Notes under the pieces: model-generated
Told to the model about the DNA's origin: nothing
The model's input: the letters and a program-made list of their open reading frames with translations, nothing else
The model's database searches: none
NCBI GenBank assembly: GCA_026770025.1
Contig: JAMXDE010000006.1
Location: 3,168,001-3,232,000, forward strand
Length of the DNA: 64,000 nt
Direction: 5' to 3'
From: Craspedostauros australis
Taxonomy: Eukaryota > Bacillariophyta > Bacillariophyceae > Mastogloiales > Achnanthaceae
Shown here: in pieces, positions 11,681-22,414 of the stretch
Position numbering within the stretch: position 1 is the first letter of the stretch
Layout: the number at the start of each line of letters is the position of its first letter
Made by a program: the position numbers and the translations under genes

Positions 11681-12575
11681 GCAGCAGCTTCGCCAGATCG
11701 ACTGGCGTACATACAAGACGGCGCGACAATCCAAGATGAACCGTGGGTCCACGCGTTTCATCTCCAAGTGGGCCTCGGGCTTTGTGGGCGTCAACCACAA
11801 ACTTCATCAGGCAGGCCAGCTGCAGTCGCCGAAATGCAAGTTCTGTGCCAGCAACGAGACCACTCAACACGTTCTTCGTTGCCCGGAGCATCAGGAAGCA
11901 TGGGATGGGGCCACTTCTGGCCTAATCGATCGCATGGTTCAGATCGGGACCGCCCCAAGGCTGGTCCAGCGCATGCGGGTCGGTCTTGTGAGATGGAGAA
12001 GGAATGCACGATCCAACGACGCGCAAAGCAACATCGGGTGGTACCCCCTCATAATGGGGGTTTATCCACGAGGACTGGGCTCTCCATCAGGCCCACTGGA
12101 TGATGACGCATGAGTGTCGTTACCCAGACGCCAATGCTTGGGCCCGAGAGATCGTACGATGGATTTGGAGAATCCCGTGGGAGGTATGGCTGGCGCGGAA
12201 TGCCAAAGTGCATGACGAAGAGATGCACCCCTCGGTCCAGGACCTGCGACGCAAGGTCCGCCGAATGATCCAGGGTGCGAGTCAGGATATGACCGAAGCG
12301 GAGATGTGTTTGTTCCGGGAGGGCCAACATATTGAACACTGCACCGAGGTTCAAATGCAACAGTGGGTGAACTCTATGATCGCCGTTCACGCGGCGGTGA
12401 GAGCGCGGCGACGATCGCGGTCGATGCACGCCGAGAGGCGGGCGTTGGCGGCTTGGTTGGGGCTTTCATAGCAGACGACACACGACAGCTCGCTCAAAGC
12501 ACAGCCCTACAGGGCCTGCAGCGGCGAGGGTAAAGCCTTATGGCACATTTCTAATGTAATCCTTGAGTTATTATT
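11681..12575 (+). mobile_element. 5'-truncated LINE-like retroelement fragment with a 16-bp target duplication
   Basis: ATTCACGGCAACAGCA occurs at 11665-11680 and again, identically, at 12576-12591, bracketing this 895-bp segment. The inside reads as the C terminus of a non-LTR reverse-transcriptase polyprotein. A long target duplication, loss of the 5' part and a short T/A-rich end (GAGTTATTATT) fit target-primed insertion. It lies within the old PIF/Harbinger element and is therefore younger than it. Confidence 0.75.
11699..12471 (+). pseudogene. C-terminal fragment of a non-LTR reverse-transcriptase protein
   Basis: The frame around 11736 reads TRFISKWASGFVGVNHKL followed by the zinc-binding CKFCASNETTQHVLRC, an arrangement I know from the C terminus of diatom retroposon polyproteins. 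It continues to about 12055. After a G run near 12056-12060 the sense passes to another frame, which carries WEVWLARNAKVHDEE and a basic, Arg-rich tail to the stop at 12471. The single-base shift and the lack of any polymerase motif make this a dead fragment. The start given is only where coding sense begins after the target duplication. Confidence 0.65.
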
Positions 12576-12591
12576 ATTCACGGCAACAGCA
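12576..12591 (+). repeat. Target-site duplication, right copy
   Basis: 16-bp direct repeat, identical to 11665-11680. Confidence 0.8.
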
Positions 12592-13501
12592 ACACTTGCG
12601 AATACTCCACAGCAAAATATCCCTTCGTGGACCAGCCCTAAAGGATCTGTCAGAGCCGTTATAAAGCCTCCGTGTTAAATTTCTACAGCTTTTCCCTACC
12701 ATGTCCTACGCACAAAATCTAATTCTGTACCTGTCTCTAAACTGGATTTAGACTGTAATGGTCAGCTCACAATGAGAAGAACCAATCAAAGAGATTGCGT
12801 GCAACGAAGAATGATCCACGAGTGATGAGCCACGGAGATCATCAGAGAAGCAATGTGCTGGCAGGCATTCATGGAGCTGTATGGACATGCATGTCAAGTA
12901 ATGCATGCGAAAAATGGCGATTGAGTTGGGAGATGTGAGCACCGAAAAAATCATTGATGTGTCACGAAAATCAGCGATGATGGCCTCGCTGATGAGTTTT
13001 CCCGTCAGTCCCGTCGTCGAAAAAATGATTCACGAGTACTTCGGAGGCCGATGGCGACCCAACCGCAGTAAGAAGACCCCTGATTCAGGAAGATCAGAAG
13101 AAGCGCAAACTCCCAAGGATTCCGTTGGTACAAGAAAAGTGGAGGGGTACATGTAAAAGTTGCGGTCAAAAACGGAATGGAGTGACAATGAAATTTATAT
13201 TGGATCGAAGTAATCCCCTAGGTCATGAAGGGATAATACAATGGAGCACAGTGACTCATCCTATGGTATAAAAATATTCTATACTCTCCACAACATAATA
13301 GGATGAACTTGATGCTTATCTTAGCAATCCACAAGTGATGACAAGATAACCCTGAATGGGGTCACACAAGGAAAGTGGTCATGGAGAGAAATGCTGATGC
13401 ATGGAAGGAATCAATGGATTGACGGGCACTGATTTAGTCTTGGGGCAGATTTGGATACGGGACTGATGGTCGTGACTTGAAATCGGGGTGAACGAGGCTG
13501 A
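12592..13501. other. Interior of the old element, unassigned
   Basis: Remaining interior of the old PIF/Harbinger element up to its broken right TIR. A short frame at 12905-13156 gives a basic peptide of 83 residues without recognisable motifs. No gene is supported. Confidence 0.4.
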
Positions 13502-13515
13502 CCAGTTATGAAATT

Positions 13516-13546
13516 GGAGGTGTTTGCGTGGCTCATAATTTCATAA
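13516..13546 (+). repeat. Left TIR of the intact PIF/Harbinger element
   Basis: Perfect 31-base inverted repeat of 17395-17425; ATT precedes it. Confidence 0.9.
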
Positions 13547-14002
13547 TATCGGCTTCTAAGCCAATCAGATCACTCCATTATGAACACAAGATACCTTTCG
13601 AACAGGGGGTGACCAGGATGGAAACGATCGTATAACGTCAATCGAAAAAATTATGAAATCCTGGAGTTGAGTTATGAACGCCCCAAAAAGAGCGTTCATA
13701 ACTCAACTCTCACTTTTCGTCGAGATCTCGTCTCGTGTCTTCCTCTCAAATCGCTCCTCCAACGGCAATTTCGAGTTGATGTGATTTCTTCCCTCACATG
13801 CGTTGGCATCAGTTTTTATCGACCTCTGTCGGTCAAGTATCGTCACGCGACCCTCCACTTCCTCCCTTGCATGCACCATCAATCTGTGTCGATTGATCAT
13901 CTCCTTTCATGCACGTCATGGCCTTCCTTCATGTAGCTTGTTCCAAGAGCTTGTGGTATGATTTGCGTTTTGTGTTATATTATTGGCATCTGCTCTATCA
14001 TC

Positions 14003-15160
14003 ATGGATTACTCCTCTTTCCTCCAACGCCGCCGCGAGGTAGCCACCGCTACCGTCCTCGTCATCATCGCCGAACAACTATTGGCACAGCAGCGTCTTCT
14101 CACGTTCGCTGTGGCCGACTACCTCCATGACAGCTTGCCCACTGCTTTGCGCAGAGGCCGCTACAAGAGCTCGGGGGTTTTCTCGCGTGACACCGGCACC
14201 TTCTGGCAAAACATTCTGGAACATGGTGATGCCATGGAGTTCTACAACTTCATTGGCATCACCAGGGAGTCCTTCGTCCAACTCGCCGCTGTCTTGAAGC
14301 CATCCATCGAGGCTCTTCCGGTCAACCAACGATCTGTGGCCCCGCGTCGATGTGATTTGGCACGTCGCAGATTCACACACATTGATGTGACAGCAATCGT
14401 TTTGAAGTATCTCACTTCAAAGGCCGAGCCCAAGAACCTCTCGCCCCAATTCGGTTGCATCGTTAGTGTCTTCCATGACTACCTCAACTTGGGCATGGAC
14501 GCAGTGCTAGAAGCACTAATCATGCATGACCTCGCCAAGGTGTTCTGGGATAGAAGCGATGACGCCCTCGATGACATGAAGGACATCAGCAAGTCCTTCC
14601 CTGCTGCGCCTGGCGTCGTGGCAGTGATTGATGGCTTGAAGCTCATCAGCCACGCACCAGCGCTTCCCGCCGAGCAGAACCGCGACTTCAACGGGTGGAC
14701 CAAGGACGTCAACCGCAATCTCGTGCTGGTTTGGAACTTGAAAGGGCGAGTCGTCGACTGTGCGGTCAACACTCCTGGCAGCTTTCACGATTCCACGTCC
14801 TGTGTCTGGGCGCACATCTACGAGCACATCATGAAGCTACCAAAGGGAACAGCTGTCGCTGCAGATGCCGCCTTCAGCACTGCCAAGAATCTGAAGGGCA
14901 AAGTGATCAAGGTCAAGAAGAGCAAGCAACACAAGCACTCTGCATACAACTCTACTCTCACACACTTGCGTCAGTGCGCAGAGTGGGGCAATCATACTCT
15001 CACAGCGACCTTCCGCCGCCTCCTCACTCCCCTTCCTACTGATAACATCCGACGCGGCAGGATCATGTGGTCTTCTATCCTTCTCCACAATTGGAAGACC
15101 GAGACCTGCGATCGCAATCAGATTCGTACCTACCTCAGGGACGTCTCCTCCAAGCTCTAG
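14003..15160 (+). CDS. PIF/Harbinger DDE transposase
   Basis: 385 residues in one open exon. The catalytic core follows the PIF/Harbinger pattern: VAVIDGLKL with D210, then NRDFNGWTKDVNRNL, then NTPGSFHDS with D263, then ADAAF, and QCAEWGNHTL with E327 as the third acidic residue. The N-terminal helical part with EFYNFIGITRESFVQL is the usual DNA-binding region. The enzyme would cut at the 31-bp TIRs and insert with 3-bp duplications, working with the Myb-like partner encoded at 15541-16734. Start chosen at MDYSSF; the frame extends 15 codons further upstream with hydrophobic residues unlikely to belong. All three acidic residues are present, so it may be active. Confidence 0.88.
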   Translation: MDYSSFLQRRREVATATVLVIIAEQLLAQQRLLTFAVADYLHDSLPTALRRGRYKSSGVFSRDTGTFWQNILEHGDAMEFYNFIGITRESFVQLAAVLKPSIEALPVNQRSVAPRRCDLARRRFTHIDVTAIVLKYLTSKAEPKNLSPQFGCIVSVFHDYLNLGMDAVLEALIMHDLAKVFWDRSDDALDDMKDISKSFPAAPGVVAVIDGLKLISHAPALPAEQNRDFNGWTKDVNRNLVLVWNLKGRVVDCAVNTPGSFHDSTSCVWAHIYEHIMKLPKGTAVAADAAFSTAKNLKGKVIKVKKSKQHKHSAYNSTLTHLRQCAEWGNHTLTATFRRLLTPLPTDNIRRGRIMWSSILLHNWKTETCDRNQIRTYLRDVSSKL

Positions 15161-15540
15161 GAGGACTACTTGTAAATAACAGTAATGAACAGTGAAGTTG
15201 TAAGCATGAATAGTACTTGTACAGGTGTCACTGTGCACATCAGAAACATAGTCCAAATGTTCTTGTCATTGTTCTGCAAAATGCCTGCGTATCAATTTCG
15301 AGCGGTGTGCTCCACGCGATTGGATTATGTCATATTTTTCGCCAGGTCTGTTTTGCTCCTGTATCACGAAATTTGTGTTGGGATTGACATGCGATAAATA
15401 CACAACGATGTTTATTGTGACATTGGTTTCACAGCAATCACTACAACTGTCACATGCATGCATGCATACACAACTTCAGAATGATACTAGAAATGGTGAC
15501 TATGATGTTTACATGTACTTCTAGGAATAGGAAGGTTGGC

Positions 15541-16734
15541 TTAGTTGTTCTTCATGTAGTCGAACATGGCATTGAGTTGTTGAGAGAGGCCACCACAAGC
15601 GACCTTGAGATCGGAGTTGGCCTCCTTCAACTCTGTGCACGTTTTTTCAAGCATGGCACACTTGTTGCCCATGGCATCGAGGCGCTTGTTGTTATCATCA
15701 GTGCTGTGGTATGCAGGAGGAGCCTTCATCACACTAATGAGCTCCCCAAGGCACCCTGAGAGCTTGTTTGACAACTCATTTGTCGAGTTATGCATGTCGA
15801 GCATGGTCGATGCCAGCATATCGGCCTTGCGCTTGCGTGGAAGGGGACGAACTGGAGTTCCTTCAGCAGAGAAGAGACCCGTCGCGATACGGGCCCTGCT
15901 GAGCTTGCCAGCCTGCTTCTCGACAAGCTCCGCGATGGAGGCTGCGGTGTTGCCTTCGACGGTGGTGGCAGTGGTAGCAGCGACGGTGTTGTCCACCTCG
16001 TCAGCAATGCGCTCAAACTCCTCATCATTGAGGCCAGAGAATCCGATCGATTCCTTTGTTCGGATATTCTCATGGATCTGTTGCGCCCACTGCACATCAC
16101 CAGGGATGTGTGATGATCCGGTTGGCTTGGTGCGAAGCGCAAGCAGATGGAACTTGCGCTTGCACCCTGTGGCGTTGCGTCGCCACGTAGGGTCGATCCC
16201 AACACACTCTGCAACGACTGCGTCCCACATGTCGCGTCCCACAGGGAGGATGCGACCCACCGTCGCGAGCAAGAGGTGGATTTCTTTGTCGGTCCACTTG
16301 GTGGATCCGATCTTTCGACCTTTGGGTCTGGAGAGATCTGCGCTAGCCACAGGCGCTGTGATGACAATGGGCACATCTGTATTGCCAGACTCACTGGGAG
16401 CAGAGCACCAAGAAGATTTGGATGTGATGGGTGCTGTTTGATCGGCCGCTTGCCAGAGTTGGGCTGCCAGGGTCGACGGTAGAGCAGAGCATCCTGGCCA
16501 GAGCTTCTTCTGTGGTGTCATGCGAAGGGAGGCGATGATGTTGCTGCCACGTTCGTCTTCCACGCCTTCGCAGTGATTGATACCAGCGATGACTCGCTCA
16601 AGTGGTGGTACCTCGTTCGGTGGAGCGATGCCAGTGACGAAGACTCGGTAAAACCAAGCGACATCGTCATGGTAGGAACGGCCTTCGGAGGAAGGACGGA
16701 AGAGATCTTCAAAGGAGTATGGTGTTGGCGTCAT
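15541..16734 (-). CDS. Myb/SANT-like DNA-binding protein of the PIF/Harbinger element
   Basis: 397 residues, converging with the transposase 380 bp away. The central part carries a Myb/SANT-like domain: KWTDKEIHLLLATVGRILP, then MWDAVVAEC, then WRRNATGCKRKFHLL, with aromatic residues spaced as in trihelix/MADF-like domains. A basic RPKGRKIGS stretch precedes it. The C terminus (DAMGNKCAMLEKTCTELKEANSDLK) looks like a coiled coil. In this superfamily such a protein binds subterminal DNA and helps bring the transposase into the nucleus; that role is inferred. Start set at MTPTPYSFEDLF; an upstream in-frame Met at 16929 gives a less likely longer form. Confidence 0.8.
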   Translation of the reverse strand: MTPTPYSFEDLFRPSSEGRSYHDDVAWFYRVFVTGIAPPNEVPPLERVIAGINHCEGVEDERGSNIIASLRMTPQKKLWPGCSALPSTLAAQLWQAADQTAPITSKSSWCSAPSESGNTDVPIVITAPVASADLSRPKGRKIGSTKWTDKEIHLLLATVGRILPVGRDMWDAVVAECVGIDPTWRRNATGCKRKFHLLALRTKPTGSSHIPGDVQWAQQIHENIRTKESIGFSGLNDEEFERIADEVDNTVAATTATTVEGNTAASIAELVEKQAGKLSRARIATGLFSAEGTPVRPLPRKRKADMLASTMLDMHNSTNELSNKLSGCLGELISVMKAPPAYHSTDDNNKRLDAMGNKCAMLEKTCTELKEANSDLKVACGGLSQQLNAMFDYMKNN

Positions 16735-17394
16735 GGCGACGATGATGATGAGAGTGGGTGGGTGGATGGATTGTATGAATGGGTGAATGGATGGATCAGT
16801 CGAAGGTGAACGCGAAGTATGTGTCAATTTTCCGGATGTATGGACCGATCGATGCAGTGCTGTGCTCCGTGGATGGTGGAGCAGATACAGGGAAAGCAAA
16901 TTGGAGGATGAAGGAAAGCAGACATGCAACGACGATGCGAATTAACCACCACATGAAGGGGACGGCGATGGACAGAGGAAGAAAGGGCCAGACTGATTCC
17001 GCGAAAAGCATGGATGTGGACTTCATGGAGGCAACACAGGACGGTTGTCGACAATTGGGTCAACAGAACCGCATTTCAAATCCAACGCATCCGCGCTAAG
17101 TATATTCAGAATTAAGACCAACAATACATGAAAGATGCAATACATAGACGATCGAAAGACACCCTGGCGCGTATGGAACGCCAGCAAGTTGGAAGCACAT
17201 GAAGAACATCTGAAGTAGTTAGGGAAACACCTCAACAATCGGAGGCAAGAAAGCCATGAAGAGCACGATGGCGCCAACCGGTAAATCCAGATCGAAACGT
17301 GGATAGTATACACGACTCAAAACGATCCATCGAGTCGATGTCCTTAACGGGACTAAGATCGTGACTCGGGATAGGGGCGCGCCAGCCTCGCCAG

Positions 17395-17425
17395 TTATGA
17401 AATTATGAGCCACGCAAACACCTCC
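17395..17425 (-). repeat. Right TIR of the intact PIF/Harbinger element
   Basis: Perfect 31-base inverted repeat of 13516-13546; ATT follows it. Confidence 0.9.
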
Positions 17426-17452
17426 ATTATGACCCTTACAACCACCTCCAGT

Positions 17453-18072
17453 CGAAAGAATCAAAAAGAGACAAGACAAAAGCGACAAAGTTCGGGAAGT
17501 CCAACACAACACAGAGAACGAAGTCGAAAGCGAAACGGTTTTCACAAATTTTGGGGATGTGCGTTGGATGAAGATGTGTCTGTCTCTGTGTACACGAATC
17601 GACTCCGATGATCAGCGTGATTGCGCGATATGATTGGCTCATCGAAGATGTTTCTCCGCGCCCGTCGTGCCAACAACGCGCACAAAGGATGGCTAAATTT
17701 GGTGTCCGTTGGGACAGAGGGGTGTGTGGGTTTCTGGTCAGGGTGCGCTGTGGTCACAAAATCAGCACCTCTGGCAAATCACAAACCCCACGCAAGACAC
17801 ACACAGCACGCAGCCCACGCAACCACTCACATCAAACAACATCGAGCAACATCGAGCACGCTACTCGACTCCACATCAAACAGGTGACCGCAACGCAGAA
17901 CGGAACGGAGACACAACAATTTGGGGCATCAGATCGATCACAATCAGCAACAGCCAAACAGAAGAACAGAGGAGCAAAAGAGCAGAACGCAGAAGATCAG
18001 ACGAAGAGGCACAGAATCACCAAGACGGCCATCAATACCACTGCCACTGCCGCAACCAATACGACGACCAAC
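17453..18072. other. Leader and promoter region of the silaffin-like gene
   Basis: Begins at the right AGT duplication of the nest and runs to the start codon at 18073. It is rich in CAACA/ACAC towards its end, like other leaders here. No separate gene seen. Confidence 0.45.
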
Positions 18073-19394
18073 ATGAACAGACTGAACGCAATCGCACTGT
18101 TGGTGGCCATGGCAATGATGCTTGCCATCGTGCAGGCATCAGCAACGGAGATGGAGATGGAGATCGATGAACAAGGACGGGTTTCAACCCCAAAGCGAAG
18201 GCGATTCCGATTGGATGCTGTGAGTGCAAGACATGAGAACAAAGAGGAGGAGGAGATGCTGGAGGTGTTGCATGGCAGGCCTGTTTCACAAGCATGCCAC
18301 AGTTGTGCGGCCGATCGATTGTTTGGTCGTGCGTCATGGAGCCACTGCCGAGACGTCTATCAAATGGATGAAAAGGAGGAGCTTGCATCGTCCACTGATC
18401 CTGCTGAAGTGCATTCGAAGCGCTCTGCCATTCTATGTCTCTCTCTCGCATACGCACACTCACGCAGATATTGTGATGCCAATCTCTCTCTCTTTCTTTC
18501 GCAATGGCAATTCCACTCATCGCCATCTCTTCGATTCGCGATCGGCTCTGCGATCTCATTCCAACCCATCGTCGACAACAAAGCAGGACCAATTCGTGAC
18601 CAACAGACAGATGAAGAGGTACGTTCATTCGAGTTGTGCGAGTCATGCGTGCTTGTGAAAGGATGAAAGAGGAAATACAAGCCACGAGTCATCTATCATT
18701 GCGGCGACCCTAATCACCCGGCATGGAGCGCGAGTCGTATGCTCACCCGTCGCCTCTCCTTCCAACGTTGAATCGTCTCTAACATCCCCTCGATCCACGC
18801 TCTCCTCTATTTCGCACGCATGCGATCATTGACTCCATTTCGATTTACAGCACGAAGGAACCAAAATCCACCAAAGAACCCAAGTCTACCAAGGGACCAG
18901 CATCAACAAAGGAACCGACAACCAGCATCAGCGACGATTCTTCATTCTCCACCAAGCAGCCAAAGAGCACCAGCGACAATTCTTGGTTCTCCACCAAGCA
19001 ACCAAAATCCACCAAGGAACCAAAATCCACCAAGGAACCGGAATCGACCAAGGAGCCCAAATCTACCAAGGAACCAAAGTCCACCAAGCTTCCAAAATCA
19101 GAGTCGTGGTCAACGAAGGCACCAAAGTCTGACAAGTCCACCAAGACTACCGATACCAAGACCAGCAAGGTCGACTCAAGCTGGGATGAAAAATCAGATA
19201 AGCTGACGAAGAGTCCGGAGGATGAGGCATATTATTCATCCAAGTCGTCCAAGGCAAGTAAATCCGGCGGTTCCCCAACCAGCCCCACCACCATGGGCTC
19301 GGTGACAGATCCTACCGATGCTCCAATGGACGCAGTCACTGTCACTGCTTCGGAGAGCGTCAGCAAGAGCGGAAAGAGCTCCAAGCGACAGTAG
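18073..19394 (+). CDS. Secreted silaffin-like protein with KxxK lysine arrays
   Basis: Model: exons 18073-18219 and 18858-19394, about 227 residues. Exon 1 gives a clear signal peptide (NAIALLVAMAMMLAIVQASA) and a basic KRRRFRLDA before the GTGAGT donor. Exon 2 encodes Ser/Thr/Lys/Glu/Pro repeats of STKEPK. Lysines recur every third residue, so KxxKxxKxxKxxK is met in the first block when the STK just upstream is included, and again in a longer run near 19005-19095. The C terminus has SSKSSKASK and SKSGKSSK. In Thalassiosira silaffins and cingulins, lysine clusters of this spacing target silica. A role in cell-wall biosilica is inferred. The 3' splice site is uncertain: the pyrimidine-rich CAG at 18850 is out of phase with this donor, and the AG at 18857 is in phase; a further exon in the 638-bp gap is possible. 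Confidence 0.6.
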
Positions 19395-19981
19395 ACGTAG
19401 GCATTTTGGATTCGGACGCGGAATGAAATCCAATGTCCCAATCCAATGGCCAGATCGGGTACCACACATTCGCCAGCACAGCATCGTGATGAATTGTATT
19501 TGTCGCTTGTCGTGAAGTGACGGTGTCCTATCACACAGGTATGAACGTGATTCCCCGACGACAGTCCCATCCTTTGCTTCGCCACTCGCAGCGGCGACTC
19601 TTCAATCTCATGGATACGTGCGCGCATGAGCGTGTGGGTTCATATGAAATTGCAGGGTAGCAGCACGCACGCATGTGCATCCATCAATCCGTCAATAGCG
19701 GGCGATGCAAATGGAAAGAGAGACCGTCTGAACTCCTGAAGAGCACTCTGAATAACAGCAACAACACACAACTGATGGATGCTATGTCTCAATGAAAGAA
19801 AGAGACACAACTGCGAAGCATTCCAATGCAATGCAAGATCATTTACTGCAGCAGCAGTATGACCACACCACACCTCCCCTCCAACCAATCCCCCGGACCA
19901 ACGAATAGCCATGCTTCGCTGTTCGTCACCACGAGCACCCGTGCCATGTGATGGACACGCAGAAAGCAACCACATATCAAC

Positions 19982-20005
19982 CACACACACACACACACAC
20001 ACACA
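19982..20005 (+). repeat. (AC)n microsatellite
   Basis: About twelve AC units. Confidence 0.9.
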
Positions 20006-20754
20006 AGTATCTCATCAACTGATATGGACAGAAATGATATCCACGTATATATGTACTTATAACGATAACCCAAAAGAGTAAACCAGTGCTATGACAACAG
20101 GCTCACTCTCCCATAACAGCAGCGGCAGCGTTCACACCATCGTTGACAATGGCGGTTCGTCGACGGTCACTTTGTGGAGGGTTCGATGTGAAATGGACTC
20201 CGAATATCATCACTGAGCCTGATTCCTGCCGTTGATGCTATGCATGTGTGCGTATTATGGATGGCATGAATGGCAAGGGCACCACGGGCTCACAACCATA
20301 GCGGCGAGGTTGCACAGTGAAAAGTGACGATAACAACATGAGAGTGCTCGTGGTCTGATGCCGCAGACGATTCTCCTTCCATCTCATTCCTGCAGCCGGC
20401 TGCTCTGTTAGACACCACATTCAGCAAGATCAATCAGCAAAATGCGGTGACAAGAACGAATGACAAGAACTTGGAAGAGCGCAGCAAGTGATGGTGGTGG
20501 CTGAGTTAGGCATACAGCGTGGGCGAGCGAGTATGTCAGAATCTGCAGCCATAGTGGTAGGTTCATTGCATGCTGCCCTCTCGACGGAAAAGAAACCAGA
20601 GTTGTTAGACAACAGGTCTGCATTCAACGGCAAGTCTAAACTGCTGATAGGCGGGAATAACGTACGCGGGACTGACAGAAGCGAACCGCTGATGTTTGGA
20701 CGTCTTGTTTTCTCGTGGGATCTTCTGCATTCGCGAATCTCGTGCCGTGTTTCT

Positions 20755-20778
20755 GGTTGGTTGGTTGGTTGGTTGGTT
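20755..20778 (+). repeat. (GGTT)n microsatellite
   Basis: About six GGTT units. Confidence 0.9.
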
Positions 20779-21116
20779 CCGTTCCTCCTCCACAGTGATG
20801 GATGGAGAAAGGAACGCGTTGGAGAGAGAAGGAGAACGAGGGAGCACACAGATCATCGCGGCAGAGCACCACAGGTAACCCCCCTTGCGGAACATTGGCA
20901 GCGACCAACCACCTGGAACGACAGCGACAGTACTCGCAGTCGTAACAACTGTAACCACAACCTTCCACACTACTCGAGATCATATCTATACTCCCGCTCC
21001 ACTCCACTCTGCTAGTGAGAACAAGAAGAAGGCTGCGGCGAACGTGTTGATCACCTGCCTCCCATCAGCGAAGACTTCCCAATTCCCAACTATTCTATTA
21101 TATAATACATCACATC

Positions 21117-22414
21117 ATGTCAAACGAGAAGAAGGCACTCAAGGTCGTTGTCTTGGGAGATCCAGGGTGAGTCGGCGGTTGCGATCGCCATAGTTCTGAT
21201 GGTTGCATTGGCTGTGATTATTGTGATGACTGTGACGACTGTGACGACTATGATGACGACGGTTGACACCATGGGAAGCCACGCTGCCATGACTTCAGCA
21301 GACATGGGAGCCGTGGCAGCCATGGCAGCAGCAACAGTGTCAGCCACCCAGTGCTGAATGTCTTTCTCCAGTGGAGACTTCTTCTTGTCCTTCCCCTCAT
21401 CTTGTGATTCGTTGCTTCCCTTTCCATATCTTCGATGTCCTCAATGACCCGCACTCTAACCTTTTAAAATATAATATTTCCAAACAAACAAACAAACAAA
21501 CAAACCAATGAACGAACGAACGAACAACAACACCATTGGCTCACGGACTCAGCGTCGGCAAGACATCGCTGATGAATCGGTACGCGACCGGCAAGTACAC
21601 AGGACAGTACAAGTCGACGATCGGCGCAGATCTCCTGGTGAAGGACAACGTCATAGTCACCGACACCTACGGACAGCAGCAGCTCGTCAAGCTCCAGATT
21701 TGGGACACGGCGGGGCAGGAGCGATTCCAATCGCTCGGCGTTGGGTTCTACCGCGGAGCGCATGCTTGCCTTCTGGTGTACGACATCACCGATCCGCACT
21801 CCCTGGACAGCCTCGATCGGTGGAGAAAGCAATTCATAGAACAGGTGGGAGGTGGCATCCAGGGACTGGGTGATGCTACTACCCTCTTTCCCTTTGTCGT
21901 TTTGGGCAACAAGGCTGACAAGGTATGTGTGTGTTATGCAAACCATGGTGTTTGCGACATTCTCCAAACACTCCTCTGTGCATGAAACACAAATGTATGT
22001 ACAGCTGGAATCGATGAACATTGGCTCGTTTCTCACCGTGCAGCAACCACCGCTTACCATTGTATCACACGAACGCATTGCGTCGCATCAAATCGTATCG
22101 TATCGAATCGAATTGCTCCTATCAACAACGATCCGCAGGAATCCGACCGGCTCATCCCACCAGAACAAGCCCAGGAATGGTGCAGGAGCGCTGCTTCGGC
22201 AACCATCGCGGGCTCCCAGCCGCTGCCACACTACATTGCATCTGCGAAGACGTCGGAGAGCGTGGATGATGCCATGATGGAACTCGCGCGCCGGGCGTTG
22301 TCTTACGAAGACTACAAGCGCCGTTCGACACCTCAACTGTTCGTCCCGCCTTCGCAAACTGGGACTGTCAAGCTCGGCGAAGGCCATCGGGACGACAAGG
22401 AAAAGTGCTGCTGA
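21117..22414 (+). CDS. RAB7: Rab7-type small GTPase
   Basis: Three exons, 21117-21166, 21553-21922 and 22139-22414, give 231 residues. Introns are 386 and 216 bp with GTGAGT and GTATGT donors. Exon 1 ends inside the P-loop, so the join forms GDPGVGKTS. Then follow [12 protein letters not shown] (switch I), [23 protein letters not shown] (switch II, Rab7-like), NKAD (NKxD) and ASAK (SAK). The C terminus KEKCC is a dicysteine prenylation site. Rab7 controls late endosome and vacuole traffic. Compared with animal Rab7 there is a short insert (TDTYGQQQ) between the second and third strands. The second junction (NKADK to ESDRL) fits the family. Rab7 class is judged from the switch II and GADLL pattern only. 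Confidence 0.88.
21481..21525 (+). repeat. (CAAA)n and (CGAA)n tract in Rab7 intron 1
   Basis: Six or so CAAA units (21481-21505) followed by four GAAC/CGAA units, inside intron 1 shortly before its acceptor. Confidence 0.85.

Larger units (their letters stand above)
13516..17425. mobile_element. Intact autonomous PIF/Harbinger-type DNA transposon
   Basis: A 3,910-bp element with perfect 31-base TIRs at 13516-13546 and 17395-17425 (GGAGGTGTTTGCGTGGCTC...). The 3-bp target duplication ATT is at 13513-13515 and 17426-17428. It holds the two genes expected of an autonomous PIF/Harbinger element, arranged tail to tail: a DDE transposase (plus) and a Myb/SANT-like protein (minus). Both frames are open and the TIRs identical, so the insertion looks recent. 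The TIR differs at only a few positions from that of the older element it sits in. Confidence 0.9.
9856..17449. mobile_element. Old PIF/Harbinger-type element, interrupted by later insertions
   Basis: The left TIR begins at 9856 (GGAGGTGGTTGTAAGGG...). The right TIR is split: its outer 24 bases are at 17426-17449 and its inner 11 bases at 13502-13512, because the younger element at 13516-17425 inserted into it. With the insert and one copy of its target duplication removed, the two TIRs match over 31 bases. AGT lies directly outside both ends (9853-9855 and 17450-17452), a 3-bp target duplication as expected of PIF/Harbinger. The interior holds decayed transposase sequence near 10.28-10.72 kb and a LINE-like insertion at 11.68-12.58 kb. 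No intact gene of its own remains. Confidence 0.8.
19395..21116. other. Intergenic between the silaffin-like gene and Rab7
   Basis: No gene recognised. It holds an (AC)n tract at 19982-20005 and a (GGTT)n tract at 20755-20778. Its last part is presumably promoter and leader of the Rab gene. Confidence 0.5.
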
